Source: Burkholderia cenocepacia (GTDB lineage: Bacteria; Pseudomonadota; Gammaproteobacteria; Burkholderiales; Burkholderiaceae). From it: DNA of 64,000 nucleotides. The position numbers and the translations under genes are program-made. The stretch spans positions 496,001-560,000 of the forward strand of contig NZ_UAQZ01000013.1 in the NCBI RefSeq assembly GCF_900446215.1, written 5' to 3'. The notes under the pieces are model-generated. The model searched no databases. It was not told where the DNA came from and saw only the letters and a program-made list of their open reading frames with translations. Below, piece by piece: positions 36,304 to 44,750 of the stretch (within the stretch, counting starts at the first letter, position 1; each line of letters starts with the position of its first letter).

Positions 36304-37059
36304 TCAATCCTTTGGAAGAACAACCTCGGCCCAGCAGCGGCAGCCATAAATACAGCCCGCGTGCGCGCGCCTGCCGGTTCTGCGGTCGGCGACTGGAGGG
36401 TTGTCCCATGTGATGAAGCGGCCTTCGAGAATCTGATGATCCTCACGCACGTCAGAATCGTCCGCTGTCCGCCAGAAGTAACCTGGGCTGCCGATGCGCA
36501 GCGCGCGTGCTTCGGTCAGATTTGCTGCCGTTCGGCCTACTTCAGTGCGTGCGATGAGGTCTGCGCGGCTTTTAGCCACGCTCCCGGACGCCTGGATCAT
36601 CTTCGAGATCTCAGCAGCTCGAGTTCCGTCCTCGAGCGCCTCGATCGTGAGCCGGTGAACGCGCTCTGCGGCGTCGAGCGGGATCGACTTGATCAGCGTC
36701 ACCTGCTCGGCCATCAGCGCGCGCATCGTCTCGCCAGTCGGTGCGCGCCGCAGCTCGTCGCGCAGCGCGCGCGACATCTCCTGCGCGTTCTGCATCCACG
36801 CCTGCTCGTCGCGCCGATTCAGGTCTTCCAGCATCCGCGCAGCGGTCGCCTCGGCCCACGGAGTGAGCGCCTCGGCATACCGCCTAAGCAGCTGCTCGAT
36901 CGTCGGCGCCGCGGCGGGATCGCCAGGCGGAAAGCCATCGACCAACGCGCCCACCTGCTGCGCGATCTTGCGCAACTGCGTTCCGTACCGACGCTCCGGG
37001 CCGCTGAGACGCACCGGGTTTTGGCGGCGCTTGCGATCCGTCGTTCGGGTCATCAACAT
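36304..37059 (-). CDS. MuF-type phage head morphogenesis protein
   Basis: The 251-residue protein has the minor-head signature IARTEVGRTAANLTEARALR, then ADDSDVREDHQILEGRFITW and a C-terminal AHAGCIYGCRCWAEV Cys pair. Such proteins join the capsid near the portal and are injected in some phages. The start region overlaps the portal gene by 176 bp in another frame, an unusually long overlap. Confidence 0.82.
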   Translation of the reverse strand: MLMTRTTDRKRRQNPVRLSGPERRYGTQLRKIAQQVGALVDGFPPGDPAAAPTIEQLLRRYAEALTPWAEATAARMLEDLNRRDEQAWMQNAQEMSRALRDELRRAPTGETMRALMAEQVTLIKSIPLDAAERVHRLTIEALEDGTRAAEISKMIQASGSVAKSRADLIARTEVGRTAANLTEARALRIGSPGYFWRTADDSDVREDHQILEGRFITWDNPPVADRRTGRRAHAGCIYGCRCWAEVVLPKD

Positions 37060-38467
37060 CGGGTGGAAGCTCCGTTTCGGGCGCGGGCGGAGGCTGGTCC
37101 TCAGCCTCCTTGATCTCTTCGTCGGTGATCGACGCGAACACGCCGGTGCGATGGCTGGACGCGCGCAGCTCCTTCATGCCGCCGGCGGGCGTCATCAGGC
37201 CCGCGTCGACCGCCTTCGTCACCGCATCGGTGATCGTGTTGGCCGTCGTCGCCTTCTGCTCGTCGGTCATCTGCCAGAGCGCGCGGAAGTCGTACGAGAA
37301 GCCCTCGGGCGGCTTCGCGCCGAGCACCGAGCGGAACATCACCTCGAACAACTGGTTCAGCGCGCGGCGCAGCCGGCGCTCCTGCTGCTGCTTGATGTTG
37401 TCGTAGTACGTGCGGAGGTCAGACTCGCCGGTCGCGTTCAGGCCGGCCGGCGACTGGCCGAGCAGCCGCACGAGCGGGATCTGCAGCGCGCCGGCGAGCT
37501 GCTGTGCGAACTGCAGCAGCACGGCATCGAGGCCGCTGAAGCCATACTGATCGACCTGCAGATCGTCCTCGGCGTCGATCAGCGACAGACCTTCGTTGGA
37601 CTGGAACCGCCGGATCATGTCGACGTTCTTCAGAAGCGCCTCAAGCGCTGGGCCGCCCATCGCGATGACCTCGCGCAGACCCTTGATCTTGAGGGTGCGC
37701 AGGTGCGCCTTGAACACGAGCTGCGCGGCGCCCATCGTCGTGCTGTCGAACGCTACGAGACGGTCGATCAGGCGCTCGATCACCGACTGTCCCCACAGGT
37801 TCTCGGCGATCTTCTGCCAGTACGGCAGCGTGACGCCGTCGAAGCGCAGCACGCGGCTGTAGTGGATCCGCTGGCGCGGCAGCGCCATCGAGTCCGCGAC
37901 GACGTCGTAGTACTTCGGCATGCCGAGATCCGGGCCGGGCTCGGTGACCAGATCGTTCAGCGTCGGTTGAACGAGCCAGCGGTCGAGCACGCAGAGCCCC
38001 TTGAACTGGCCCTTGTCGATCGTATCGAGGCGCAGCGGCTTCGACGCGTCCTGTCCGTCGATCATCATCACCGCCAGCGCCCCGCCGTACAGCCGCGCCC
38101 ACTTGATCGTGTCGCACAAGCTGTCCCAGACCGCGAGGTTTTCGAACTCCTGGTTCAGCTTGTCCTTGTTCTCGGGCGTGATGTCGGAGCCGATCTCGAC
38201 GCCCATGCGCGTCATGTCCTCGGCGACGACGTCGACCGCCTGCCCGACGATCCACGACGACCGGTACATCGCCTCCATCTGCACGCGGTTGCGCGAGATG
38301 AAGTCGAATCCGTACTGGTACGCGGACGCCTGGTTCGGTGTGCCGAGGCCGACGCGGGCCTCGAAGTTCTGGAAGCTGTCCGGCGTCAACCAGCGCTTCG
38401 CGTTGGCGGAATCCGCAGCCATCGCGCGGTATTGCCGCTGCTCGGCCTTGCGTTGCTTTCGATTCAT
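36884..38467 (-). CDS. Portal protein (DUF1073 family)
   Basis: The 527-residue protein has the portal core: ASAYQYGFDFISRNRVQMEA, WIVGQAVDVVAEDMTR, LYGGALAVMMIDG, then PLVRLLGQSPAGLNATGESD and YYDNIKQQQERRLRRALNQL. The C-terminus is Pro-rich and basic. Some databases attach an anti-CBASS (Acb1-like) label to DUF1073 proteins, but this copy has no separate nuclease domain. It overlaps the terminase stop by 4 bp. Confidence 0.86.
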   Translation of the reverse strand: MNRKQRKAEQRQYRAMAADSANAKRWLTPDSFQNFEARVGLGTPNQASAYQYGFDFISRNRVQMEAMYRSSWIVGQAVDVVAEDMTRMGVEIGSDITPENKDKLNQEFENLAVWDSLCDTIKWARLYGGALAVMMIDGQDASKPLRLDTIDKGQFKGLCVLDRWLVQPTLNDLVTEPGPDLGMPKYYDVVADSMALPRQRIHYSRVLRFDGVTLPYWQKIAENLWGQSVIERLIDRLVAFDSTTMGAAQLVFKAHLRTLKIKGLREVIAMGGPALEALLKNVDMIRRFQSNEGLSLIDAEDDLQVDQYGFSGLDAVLLQFAQQLAGALQIPLVRLLGQSPAGLNATGESDLRTYYDNIKQQQERRLRRALNQLFEVMFRSVLGAKPPEGFSYDFRALWQMTDEQKATTANTITDAVTKAVDAGLMTPAGGMKELRASSHRTGVFASITDEEIKEAEDQPPPAPETELPPDVDDPNDGSQAPPKPGASQRPGASVRNAVAQDRAAGGRVGRWLSAWRSRRGADDRAAA

Positions 38468-40017
38468 CCTGCCAACCTTTCCCAGAGACGTGTGACCCGG
38501 CCGCTACCGAGCAGATCGTTGATCGCGTCGACCATCGGGTCGATCTGATCGTCGTGCGCGTGCGTGTCGTCCGGCGTGAACGCGTCGCACTCGGACAGGA
38601 AGTCGCTCACCCACGGCGCCGACTCGGGCACGTACACCAGCCCGGATTCGATGTAGCTGACGATGTCCATGACGCGCGTCAGCTTGTCCTTGTCGCGCTC
38701 GATACCCTCGATCGGGATGCCGCCGTCGGCCCGGATGTCCTGGATCAGCCCCGTGCCGCTCGCCTTGTCCTCGACGCGCATCTTCACGAGCGCCGAGTTG
38801 CCCGGGCCCACCCATGCGAGATGCTTGTTCCAGAAGTCCAGAGCGCGGCGGCGCAGCTCCGGCGCTTCCCACTTCCCGCGGACAAGGTCCAGCAGGTAGA
38901 TGCGACCGTTCTTGCCGAGCCCCCAGCATTCGAAAACGCTGTAGTCGTTGCGCTCGGCCGTCTTCTGCGCGGTGTCCGCGTAGATGACGCGCTTGAGCAG
39001 CTCGGGCACCTCGGCGTACCGGCCGAAGTTGGCGCTCTTGATGATCCCGCCGCCGAGCGGCGACGGCCGTTGCATGTACTGCCCGCTGAACACGTACCGG
39101 TCGGCCTTCTCGCTGGCGAGCAGGTCGTCGAGCGGTTCCTTGTACGGCCAGTAGCTGAAGCGTCCGTCCTCGTCGCGGTCGGCCATCTCGACCATGTCGC
39201 GCACGCGCTCCGGCAGCGCCGCGACGTACTCGTCGGTGATCAGCGCCGGGATCTCGATGAACGTCCAGTCGCCCGGCACTTTTCCGGACTTGATGAAGCC
39301 GGTCGGATCCTCTTCGGCGAGCCGCTGCATGATCACGATGATCGGCGTGTCCGGATTCGCCTTCCGGCTCTTCACGGTCGACAGCAGCTTGCGGTTCGCC
39401 TTGTCGCGGTTCGTCTTGCTGTACGCGTCCTCAACCTTCAGCGGGTCGTCGATGATGATGGCGCCCTGCCAGCCCTCGGCCATGTGGCCGGCCCGGAAGC
39501 CGGTGATCTGGCCGCCAAGCGACACCGCGTAGACGCCGCCCGCCTTCTTGCCGTCGACTACCACGTTCCAGCGCTTCTTCGACTTCGCATCGTCGGCGAT
39601 CGCCAGCGACCAGAGCGCCTGATACTCGTCCGAGGCGACGATCTCGCGCGCCGTCTCGCTGTTGAGCAGCGCAAGGTCATCGGAGTAGGAGATGTGCAGG
39701 AAGCGCGCGCGCGGGTTGAGCGCGAGGCCGCGTGCGATGAGGTTGATCGCGACGAGCTCAGTCTTCGACGAACCCGGCGGCACGTTGATCACGACGTTCT
39801 TCAGCTCGCCGTCGATGACGCGCTGCACCGTATCGGCGATCAGCACGTGGTGCCAGTTCACGCGGAACTTGATGCCCTGCCGGTGCTTGAAGAAGTACCG
39901 GCTGAAGAACAGGTGATCGCGCTCGCACTTCGCCTTCAGGACTGCCCGCTCGACAGCGGGATCAATACTCGTCCTCGAGTTTTGCGACGGCCGCGGCAAC
40001 CTGCTTTTCATCGACAA
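38464..40017 (-). CDS. Terminase large subunit
   Basis: The 517-residue protein has an ATPase with Walker A VPPGSSKTE (about 79-87) and Walker B GAIIIDD (about 185-191). The nuclease domain carries acidic residues in VIYADTAQKTAERNDYSVFE and DDQIDPMVDAI. It packages DNA through the portal. It overlaps the small-subunit stop by 56 bp. Confidence 0.92.
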   Translation of the reverse strand: MSMKSRLPRPSQNSRTSIDPAVERAVLKAKCERDHLFFSRYFFKHRQGIKFRVNWHHVLIADTVQRVIDGELKNVVINVPPGSSKTELVAINLIARGLALNPRARFLHISYSDDLALLNSETAREIVASDEYQALWSLAIADDAKSKKRWNVVVDGKKAGGVYAVSLGGQITGFRAGHMAEGWQGAIIIDDPLKVEDAYSKTNRDKANRKLLSTVKSRKANPDTPIIVIMQRLAEEDPTGFIKSGKVPGDWTFIEIPALITDEYVAALPERVRDMVEMADRDEDGRFSYWPYKEPLDDLLASEKADRYVFSGQYMQRPSPLGGGIIKSANFGRYAEVPELLKRVIYADTAQKTAERNDYSVFECWGLGKNGRIYLLDLVRGKWEAPELRRRALDFWNKHLAWVGPGNSALVKMRVEDKASGTGLIQDIRADGGIPIEGIERDKDKLTRVMDIVSYIESGLVYVPESAPWVSDFLSECDAFTPDDTHAHDDQIDPMVDAINDLLGSGRVTRLWERLAG

Positions 40018-40276
40018 CCACCGTTCTCTGTTCGATCGGGGCGCCGTCCCTTCCCGTGATCTCTGTGTGCTGCGTCGCTTTCCCGTACCCTCTATCGAGC
40101 AGCTCCTTGGCTGCGGCGATGCGTGCCTGATCGCTCTCGGACGTCTTCAAAATATTCGCCAGTTCGGCGATAGCGGCCTCACAGTGCTTTTGGGCCAGCG
40201 CCTTTATCTCGGCCGTCACCTTGTTCGGTCTACCCGGAGGACGACCAGCTCCGGGCCTTTTCCCTCCAGCTGCCAT
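39962..40276 (-). CDS. Terminase small subunit (DUF5681-like)
   Basis: The 104-residue protein opens with a basic Gly/Pro region (GGKRPGAGRPPGRPNKVTAE) and then helices with ARIAAAKELLDRGYGKATQH, as in small terminases that bind packaging sites. Position directly upstream of the large subunit supports this. Confidence 0.78.
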   Translation of the reverse strand: MAAGGKRPGAGRPPGRPNKVTAEIKALAQKHCEAAIAELANILKTSESDQARIAAAKELLDRGYGKATQHTEITGRDGAPIEQRTVVVDEKQVAAAVAKLEDEY

Positions 40277-40356
40277 TTGATTTCCTACAGTTTTTTTTCA
40301 AAATGTTCGTGCCGGTCTATTCCCGGCTGCCATCCGCGTTGCGCGGCGAGCGGGGG

Positions 40357-40536
40357 TCACGGCACCGGAACGGGCCGCGGCGGGATATCGAACAACGCCT
40401 CGGCTGCTCGGCGTGCCGCGCTCGGTTCAGAGCGCTCGGGCCGCCTGCGCTTCGCGCGCGCCTCGGCTTCCTGCTTCGCCTGCAGCACCAGCATCGGATC
40501 GCGGTACATGCGGGATTCGAGGATGCGGAAACTCAT
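40357..40536 (-). CDS. Small basic protein at the head of the packaging genes
   Basis: A 59-residue frame starts at 40,536 (MSFRILESRMYRDP) and ends in PPRPVPVP. It is rich in Ala, Arg and Glu and probably helical. It follows the terminator at 40,554-40,587 and precedes the terminase genes. It may be a small terminase partner, or unrelated. The region 40,277-40,356 has no gene. Confidence 0.5.
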   Translation of the reverse strand: MSFRILESRMYRDPMLVLQAKQEAEARAKRRRPERSEPSAARRAAEALFDIPPRPVPVP

Positions 40537-40553
40537 GGCAGCAGCTCCAACGC

Positions 40554-40587
40554 AAAAAGCCCGCTGGCTTTCGCTCAGCGGGCTTTG
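40554..40587 (-). terminator. Intrinsic terminator between the Q-like gene and packaging genes
   Basis: On the minus strand AGCCCGCTG and CAGCGGGCT flank a GCGAAAGC loop and are followed by TTTTTGC. It would stop PR transcripts before the late genes unless modified, the place of tR' in lambda. Confidence 0.8.
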
Positions 40588-40644
40588 GACGCACGTATCA
40601 CGTGTATCGAATATCGCGGATTATTGTGCATGAAATGCACATCG

Positions 40645-41238
40645 TCAAGTGGTTTCACTCTCCTTCAACAATCCGATCTCGTTGAGCTTCCGCTCGATCT
40701 CGCGCCATGCAACCTGCGCAACACCAACGGATTCACCCTTTCGGTCGCCCTCGATCCAAAGGCGCACAGCCGCGTTCTGCTTGCTCACGGTGTTCCGATG
40801 CGCCCCGCATTCGTCGGCGATCTCCGACAGATCGCATTTCACGCCGAACAGCCGCTCGATGATCGCGCGGCGCACGCGGTAGTGCGAAAAGCCCGAGCAG
40901 TATGCTGCGGATGCGCGCGTCAGCCAGCCGATAGCCGCCTGCCACTCGAGGTTCGGCGTGCTGCCGCTGCAGCATGCCGAGGCGCACGAGCACGGCAGCA
41001 CATGCGGCGCGGCGCGCGCGACGATCACCGACAGGTGCAGCTCGGGTAGCGTTTCCAGCTCGCGCCGGATCATGCCCGCTTGGCCCGCGCCGACGAGCCC
41101 GATCAGCCCCATCCCATCACCGCCGATCTCGCCGCGCATGCGCTTCGCCATGATCGTCTCGCCGTATTGCTGCGACGAGTAGCAGAGCGCGAAGCGCACG
41201 GCGTCGAATGCCGATTTGAACTCGATCACATCGCTCAT
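40645..41238 (-). CDS. Putative late-gene regulator (Q-like, Cys cluster plus HTH)
   Basis: The 197-residue protein has a Cys cluster (CSCASACCSG) at about 82-91, then EWQAAIGWL, YRVRRAIIERLFG and a likely helix-turn-helix LSEIADECGAHRNTVSKQN. It is the last gene of the PR unit and is followed by a terminator and then the late genes. This order matches the Q antiterminator of lambdoid phages. Direct activation of a late promoter is an alternative. Confidence 0.6.
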   Translation of the reverse strand: MSDVIEFKSAFDAVRFALCYSSQQYGETIMAKRMRGEIGGDGMGLIGLVGAGQAGMIRRELETLPELHLSVIVARAAPHVLPCSCASACCSGSTPNLEWQAAIGWLTRASAAYCSGFSHYRVRRAIIERLFGVKCDLSEIADECGAHRNTVSKQNAAVRLWIEGDRKGESVGVAQVAWREIERKLNEIGLLKESETT

Positions 41239-41564
41239 TGTGCACCCCGCGTTGTCATCGCCAGCGCGCGATGGCTACTGAGCCAGCCCGCATACCCCGT
41301 GAGGTGGCTCGTGAAGTCCGGGCGGACGCGCGTGTCGACGTGGCCGCTGCCGCCACACGTACCGGCCAGCGAGAACATCTGCCCGCGCCGCTCGCCGCGC
41401 TTGATGTCGACGCGCGTCATCGCGCGGTCGCTCGCGAGCAGATGCCGCACGGTGGACAGCGGCACGCCGGCGCTGCGCGCGAGATCGTGCGCCGTGTAGC
41501 GCCGGCCCGGCTTCATGACCGACAGCACCGTGTCGAGGGTGATTTTCGTGGGTTTCGTTTTCAA
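41235..41564 (-). CDS. Small winged-HTH DNA-binding protein
   Basis: The 109-residue protein has an HTH-like stretch (YTAHDLARSAGVPLSTVRHL) followed by a basic wing. It starts with TTG at 41,564 after GGAGGG. It is coupled to the Q-like gene (ATGA). Its targets are unknown. Confidence 0.6.
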   Translation of the reverse strand: MKTKPTKITLDTVLSVMKPGRRYTAHDLARSAGVPLSTVRHLLASDRAMTRVDIKRGERRGQMFSLAGTCGGSGHVDTRVRPDFTSHLTGYAGWLSSHRALAMTTRGAQ

Positions 41565-41574
41565 AGGGCCCTCC

Positions 41575-42045
41575 CTATGCTCGCTGCAGGTTCAGTTCGA
41601 TTGCTTCGATGCGCACGCCCGGCGTGGTCGCGTAGCGCTTCGACACCCAGAGGTCGACGACCTGGCCGTCGTCCCCGTAGACCACGCCGTTCATGCCGTC
41701 CTTCAACGCCTTGACAACGTTGTCCGCGTCCGGCTTCTTGGTGGCGCCTATCGCGCCGGCTGCTGCGGCACGTTGGCGCTTCTCCGACCAGCTGGCCGGA
41801 ATCGGCACACCGATGTCCACGATCAGGCGCACCGGGCCGACGTACGGCTCGTCGTCGCGCATCGCCTCGCGGGCGGCCATCTTCACGAGGTTCTCGTAAC
41901 GCTCCGTCGGCTCCGGGGTGTACGTCCGGACATGCGGCCCGCGCCGTACGAAGCGCGGTCGCCCTTTCGCGACCGGCTTGCCGGGTACGACGAAGACGAC
42001 GCGGCGCGCGATGACCGGCGCGGCGATCAGCAGGTCGTGCGTCAT
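41575..42045 (-). CDS. RusA-family Holliday junction resolvase
   Basis: The 156-residue protein has the RusA pattern: VVFVVPGKPVAKGRPRFV at the start and the acidic active-site segment KKPDADNVVKALKDGMNGVV with YGDDGQVVDL. It resolves recombination intermediates during phage replication. It overlaps the P-like stop by 4 bp. Confidence 0.88.
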   Translation of the reverse strand: MTHDLLIAAPVIARRVVFVVPGKPVAKGRPRFVRRGPHVRTYTPEPTERYENLVKMAAREAMRDDEPYVGPVRLIVDIGVPIPASWSEKRQRAAAAGAIGATKKPDADNVVKALKDGMNGVVYGDDGQVVDLWVSKRYATTPGVRIEAIELNLQRA

Positions 42046-42662
42046 GCCGTCACCTCGTTCACGGGTTCGCGTAGCACGGCGTCGCGGATCGTCTCGTAGT
42101 CGCGGCGAAGGTCCGGGTGCGAGCAACCGGCGATTGCTTTCGCCCCGGCCGACGACGCAATCGCGTCTCGCGCGCAGCGCACAACGCCAGACGGGAGCGC
42201 TGCGCCACCGGCGGACTTCCCCGACATGAGCAGCTTGAACGCCCATTCAGCCGTCGGCTCACGACGCATCGAACGCTGCTGCACGCGCCGGATCGTCCCG
42301 AGGTTCGACTCGACCGTTGCTCGATCTGCCCGCTTCTGGTCCGTCAACTGCGGTGCGCTCGATGCTGCCTGCTCGAAGCGGGCCTGTCGGCAGAGCGCGA
42401 TGAACTCGGGGAGCGTCGGAGGCTTCGGCAGCGCCGTCAGGTTGTCGCTGCCGGCCTTCAGCTGCTCGCGCGACAGTTTGCCGAGCTCAACCGCCCAGGC
42501 CTTCTGCACCTCGAGGACGTTCGTGCCGTTCCACATCGTCGCGAAGCGCGAGCCGTAGAACGCCGCCATCTTCGAGAACAGGGCCTCGACCCAGTGCTGC
42601 GGAAGCGCCCCCAGCGGCCAATCCGGGCGCTTAAACGTCGATGGTTCGGTCATCTGGTTCAT
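42042..42662 (-). CDS. Replication protein P-like helicase loader
   Basis: The 206-residue protein has WVEALFSKMAAFYGSRFATM and LTALPKPPTLPEFIALCRQA, the core of lambda P-type replication proteins. Its place after the O-like gene supports a role in loading the host DnaB helicase. The start at 42,662 lies inside the O-like gene; a second ATG at 42,653 is possible. Confidence 0.75.
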   Translation of the reverse strand: MNQMTEPSTFKRPDWPLGALPQHWVEALFSKMAAFYGSRFATMWNGTNVLEVQKAWAVELGKLSREQLKAGSDNLTALPKPPTLPEFIALCRQARFEQAASSAPQLTDQKRADRATVESNLGTIRRVQQRSMRREPTAEWAFKLLMSGKSAGGAALPSGVVRCARDAIASSAGAKAIAGCSHPDLRRDYETIRDAVLREPVNEVTA

Positions 42663-43533
42663 GGCTTCGATTCCTTCCGGTCAGACCTGCGATGGTGTTG
42701 GCGTTTTCCTGGCTCCAGCTCGGGAGCGGTGACGCGCGCGGCGGCCGACGCACGCGCTCGATCTTCGTGCGGACAAAGCTGGCGTTGATCGGGCCGGGGT
42801 CGTTGTCGTTGTCGCGATCCTCGACGGCGAGGTCGTATGCCTTGCGCAGCTCGGCCGGCGTGACTGCCATCCCTGCGAGGTCGATTACCTGCTGCTGGCT
42901 CGGCGTGAGGTTGCGCACGGCCTTGCCACGCTCCCGCTCCCACTCCCGGAGCGATGTCGAAATCTCGGCGGCGGACAGCGCGCCTTCGCACGTGCTCGCA
43001 CGCGAAGCTGTGCGTACGCCGTCGTTAGTACCTTCGGTTTTAGGTTTACTTCCGGTTCCGGTTCCGGTTCCGGTGTCGTGACTCCGGGTGGAGTCCTGCG
43101 GTTGTCCTCCGCCTGTCCCATGGGACAAATCCGGGACATCGCCGGAAGGATCGGCGGTCTTCTTTCGTTCGCGCTGGCCTGCTTTACGCGCACGTTCTTT
43201 GTCGCGCGTCTCCAGCATTTCGAGCACGCGTTCGACCATCGTGTTGTGGTACAGGCGGCCGTCTTCGGCGACCCACCAGCCACGCATGAGGCGCTTCTTC
43301 GCCGATTGAAATTGCTCGAGATCCATCCCGATGCGCGCGGCGATCAGTTCATCATCGTCGGGCAGGCTGCCGCACGGCGTCTGTTCCCATGCGGTCATCC
43401 AGAGCATGAGCAGCCACGGGCGGATTTCGGGCGCAGCAAGAGCCCAGGTGTCGGACTGGCGGATGCGCTCGTAATCGAGCTCAAAACGCCAGCCCTTCGC
43501 CCTGGTATCGGACGGATACGGGATTGCGGACAC
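42631..43533 (-). CDS. Replication initiator O-like protein (DUF1376/YdaU type)
   Basis: The 300-residue protein has a DNA-binding N-terminus of the DUF1376 type (FELDYERIRQSDTWALAAPE, then LIAARIGMDLEQFQSAKKRL and GRLYHNTMVERVLEML), a Gly/Thr linker and a basic C-terminus. The GTG at 43,533 was chosen because GAG lies just upstream and longer versions begin inside the preceding gene. It likely binds the phage origin, although no iterons were found. Confidence 0.72.
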   Translation of the reverse strand: MSAIPYPSDTRAKGWRFELDYERIRQSDTWALAAPEIRPWLLMLWMTAWEQTPCGSLPDDDELIAARIGMDLEQFQSAKKRLMRGWWVAEDGRLYHNTMVERVLEMLETRDKERARKAGQRERKKTADPSGDVPDLSHGTGGGQPQDSTRSHDTGTGTGTGSKPKTEGTNDGVRTASRASTCEGALSAAEISTSLREWERERGKAVRNLTPSQQQVIDLAGMAVTPAELRKAYDLAVEDRDNDNDPGPINASFVRTKIERVRRPPRASPLPSWSQENANTIAGLTGRNRSHEPDDRTIDV

Positions 43534-43544
43534 GGTGATCTCGA

Positions 43545-43820
43545 TCAGCGAAGGCCGCACTCGCCGGCGCCCTGCCGTGCGCACTCGCACGCAGCACCGA
43601 CCTTGCAGAGCGTCGCGATGGCGTCGAGGTACGGCCGGCTCACCAGCGCGTAACCGGCGACGTCGATCGCCCTGTCGATTTCGCCGATCATCACGCCGCG
43701 CTGGCCGTTCAGAAAACGACTGACTTCCGACGGATCCCAGCCGAGTGCTTCGGCTGCGCGCTTCCGGTCCGGTCCGTTCAGGACATCCCGGAGAGCCTTT
43801 TCGATATTCGGTTTAGCCAT
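43545..43820 (-). CDS. CII-like transcriptional regulator
   Basis: The 91-residue protein has KALRDVLNGPDRKRAAEALG and the HTH segment DPSEVSRFLNGQRGVMIGEI, like lambda CII-family activators. It lies downstream of cro-like in the PR unit, as cII does in lambda. An activated promoter for the repressor or integrase would be its expected target. The gap 43,821-43,972 holds no leftward gene. Confidence 0.75.
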   Translation of the reverse strand: MAKPNIEKALRDVLNGPDRKRAAEALGWDPSEVSRFLNGQRGVMIGEIDRAIDVAGYALVSRPYLDAIATLCKVGAACECARQGAGECGLR

Positions 43821-43972
43821 GACTGGCAACCTCTAGCAAAAACTGTTGAGTGCCGTTGCTGCGGGGCACAAATACGATGCGGTAAACGTCAACCGCGCTT
43901 TTCGGGAGGAACCTCCAGCCATGTCAGAATCGCGTACCCCTACGTCAATCCATTTCATGAAAGGAGGCTCCT

Positions 43973-44215
43973 ATGGAGTACTGTCACGACGCATTCACGT
44001 TGACTGCGGCGGTTCTTCGGGCCGTTTGCTCTGCAATGACGCAGGAGCAAAGGCTAGTCGTCGCCGAAGAGTTGAGAGTTCAAGGCGAGCGGCTGAACGA
44101 GCTGAAGGACGAATCCATGGTGCGCCTGGCCGCGACACTCTCGTCTTTTGCTGCCCTCGCACGGGGAGAACCCGACGAGGCGTCGGAAGTGTTTCGCGCG
44201 ATTCGGCCCCGGTAA
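43973..44215 (+). CDS. Antisense-oriented small protein in the PR unit
   Basis: The 80-residue protein is on the plus strand, opposite to the surrounding PR genes. AAGGAGG stands five bases before its ATG, one of the best ribosome sites in the window. The sequence is helical (LTAAVLRAVCSAMTQEQRLV) with no recognised domain. It may be expressed in the lysogen when PR is off. Confidence 0.65.
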   Translation: MEYCHDAFTLTAAVLRAVCSAMTQEQRLVVAEELRVQGERLNELKDESMVRLAATLSSFAALARGEPDEASEVFRAIRPR

Positions 44216-44254
44216 GGATGGCGAGGGTTCTCATGTTTCTTTCGAGCCAGGTGG

Positions 44255-44422
44255 TCATTTCGTATCTCCAGGCCATGGAAGCCAGTGGATTACCCACTCG
44301 ATCACGCAGAACACGATCGGAAGGCAAATCGCTATGACGGCGGCGAATAGCAGCCCAGACAGGACCGGGTATCCGCTCGACGGGCCGATCCAGCGCTCGA
44401 TGAATGTCAGGAGGCGTTTCAT
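44255..44422 (-). CDS. 55-residue membrane protein downstream of cro-like gene
   Basis: The frame starts at 44,422, overlapping the cro-like stop (ATGA). It encodes one long hydrophobic segment (YPVLSGLLFAAVIAICLPIV then FCVIEWVIHWL) after a basic N-terminus. It is probably an inner-membrane peptide. Early membrane peptides in phages can affect superinfection or host physiology; here this is not known. Confidence 0.6.
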   Translation of the reverse strand: MKRLLTFIERWIGPSSGYPVLSGLLFAAVIAICLPIVFCVIEWVIHWLPWPGDTK

Positions 44423-44667
44423 GCGGGCACCTGGGTGGGTTGGTCGGCGAGCTCAGGCCAGATGTCTTGCCAGTCGTTGGGATGGAGATCGCGACGCGTA
44501 ACGAGCCCCTTTGATTCCCGCTCGATGGAAACGCAAAGAGCTGGTCCAAAGATCGCGCCAACGCTGAGCGCCTTTCGCATGTAGCCAAGAGTTGTCCCGC
44601 AGGCGAAACAAAACTGAGCTTGTTCCTCGCGAGTCATCTGGCGGAGCAGGGATTTGAGCTTGTCCAT
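44419..44667 (-). CDS. Cro-like repressor (YdaS/Cro family)
   Basis: The 82-residue protein has LKSLLRQMTREEQAQFCFAC, GTTLGYMRKAL and the tail VTRRDLHPNDWQDIWPEL, characteristic of the YdaS/Cro family. It diverges from the repressor-like gene across a three-operator region. The ATG at 44,667 coincides with the predicted PR start point, so the mRNA may be leaderless; another ATG at 44,673 would precede that start. Confidence 0.85.
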   Translation of the reverse strand: MDKLKSLLRQMTREEQAQFCFACGTTLGYMRKALSVGAIFGPALCVSIERESKGLVTRRDLHPNDWQDIWPELADQPTQVPA

Positions 44668-44673
44668 GAGCAT

Positions 44674-44702
44674 AGATTACCCATGGGTAAGCATAAAAGC
44701 AA
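44674..44702 (-). promoter_or_regulatory. PR-like early promoter
   Basis: On the minus strand TTGCTT (44,697-44,702), a 17-bp spacer and TAATCT (44,674-44,679) form a promoter. The perfect operator 44,677-44,690 covers its -10 and spacer, and a second operator abuts its -35. It closely matches the promoter at 48,194-48,222. Confidence 0.78.
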
Positions 44703-44730
44703 TACCTGGAGGTTATTTACTCTGGGGTAA
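44677..44730. promoter_or_regulatory. Tripartite operator region (OR-like)
   Basis: Three 14-bp sites share the form TTACC-N4-GGTAA: a perfect palindrome TTACCCATGGGTAA at 44,677-44,690, ATACCTGGAGGTTA at 44,702-44,715 and TTACTCTGGGGTAA at 44,717-44,730. Centres are 25 and 15 bp apart. They lie between the divergent cro-like and repressor-like genes. The third covers a possible -10 (TAAATA, 44,728-44,733) for the repressor, so autoregulation is likely. Confidence 0.8.
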
Positions 44731-44750
44731 ATAGTCGATGGAATGCGTTC

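Noticed and set aside
36884..38467. Anti-CBASS Acb1 activity for the DUF1073 protein
   Set aside because: Its place, length and portal motifs indicate a portal; a phosphodiesterase domain is not visible.
43846..44337. A 163-residue plus-strand frame around the antisense gene
   Set aside because: The overlapping 80-residue frame has the strong ribosome site and better composition; this frame becomes Arg-rich and stops within unrelated DNA.
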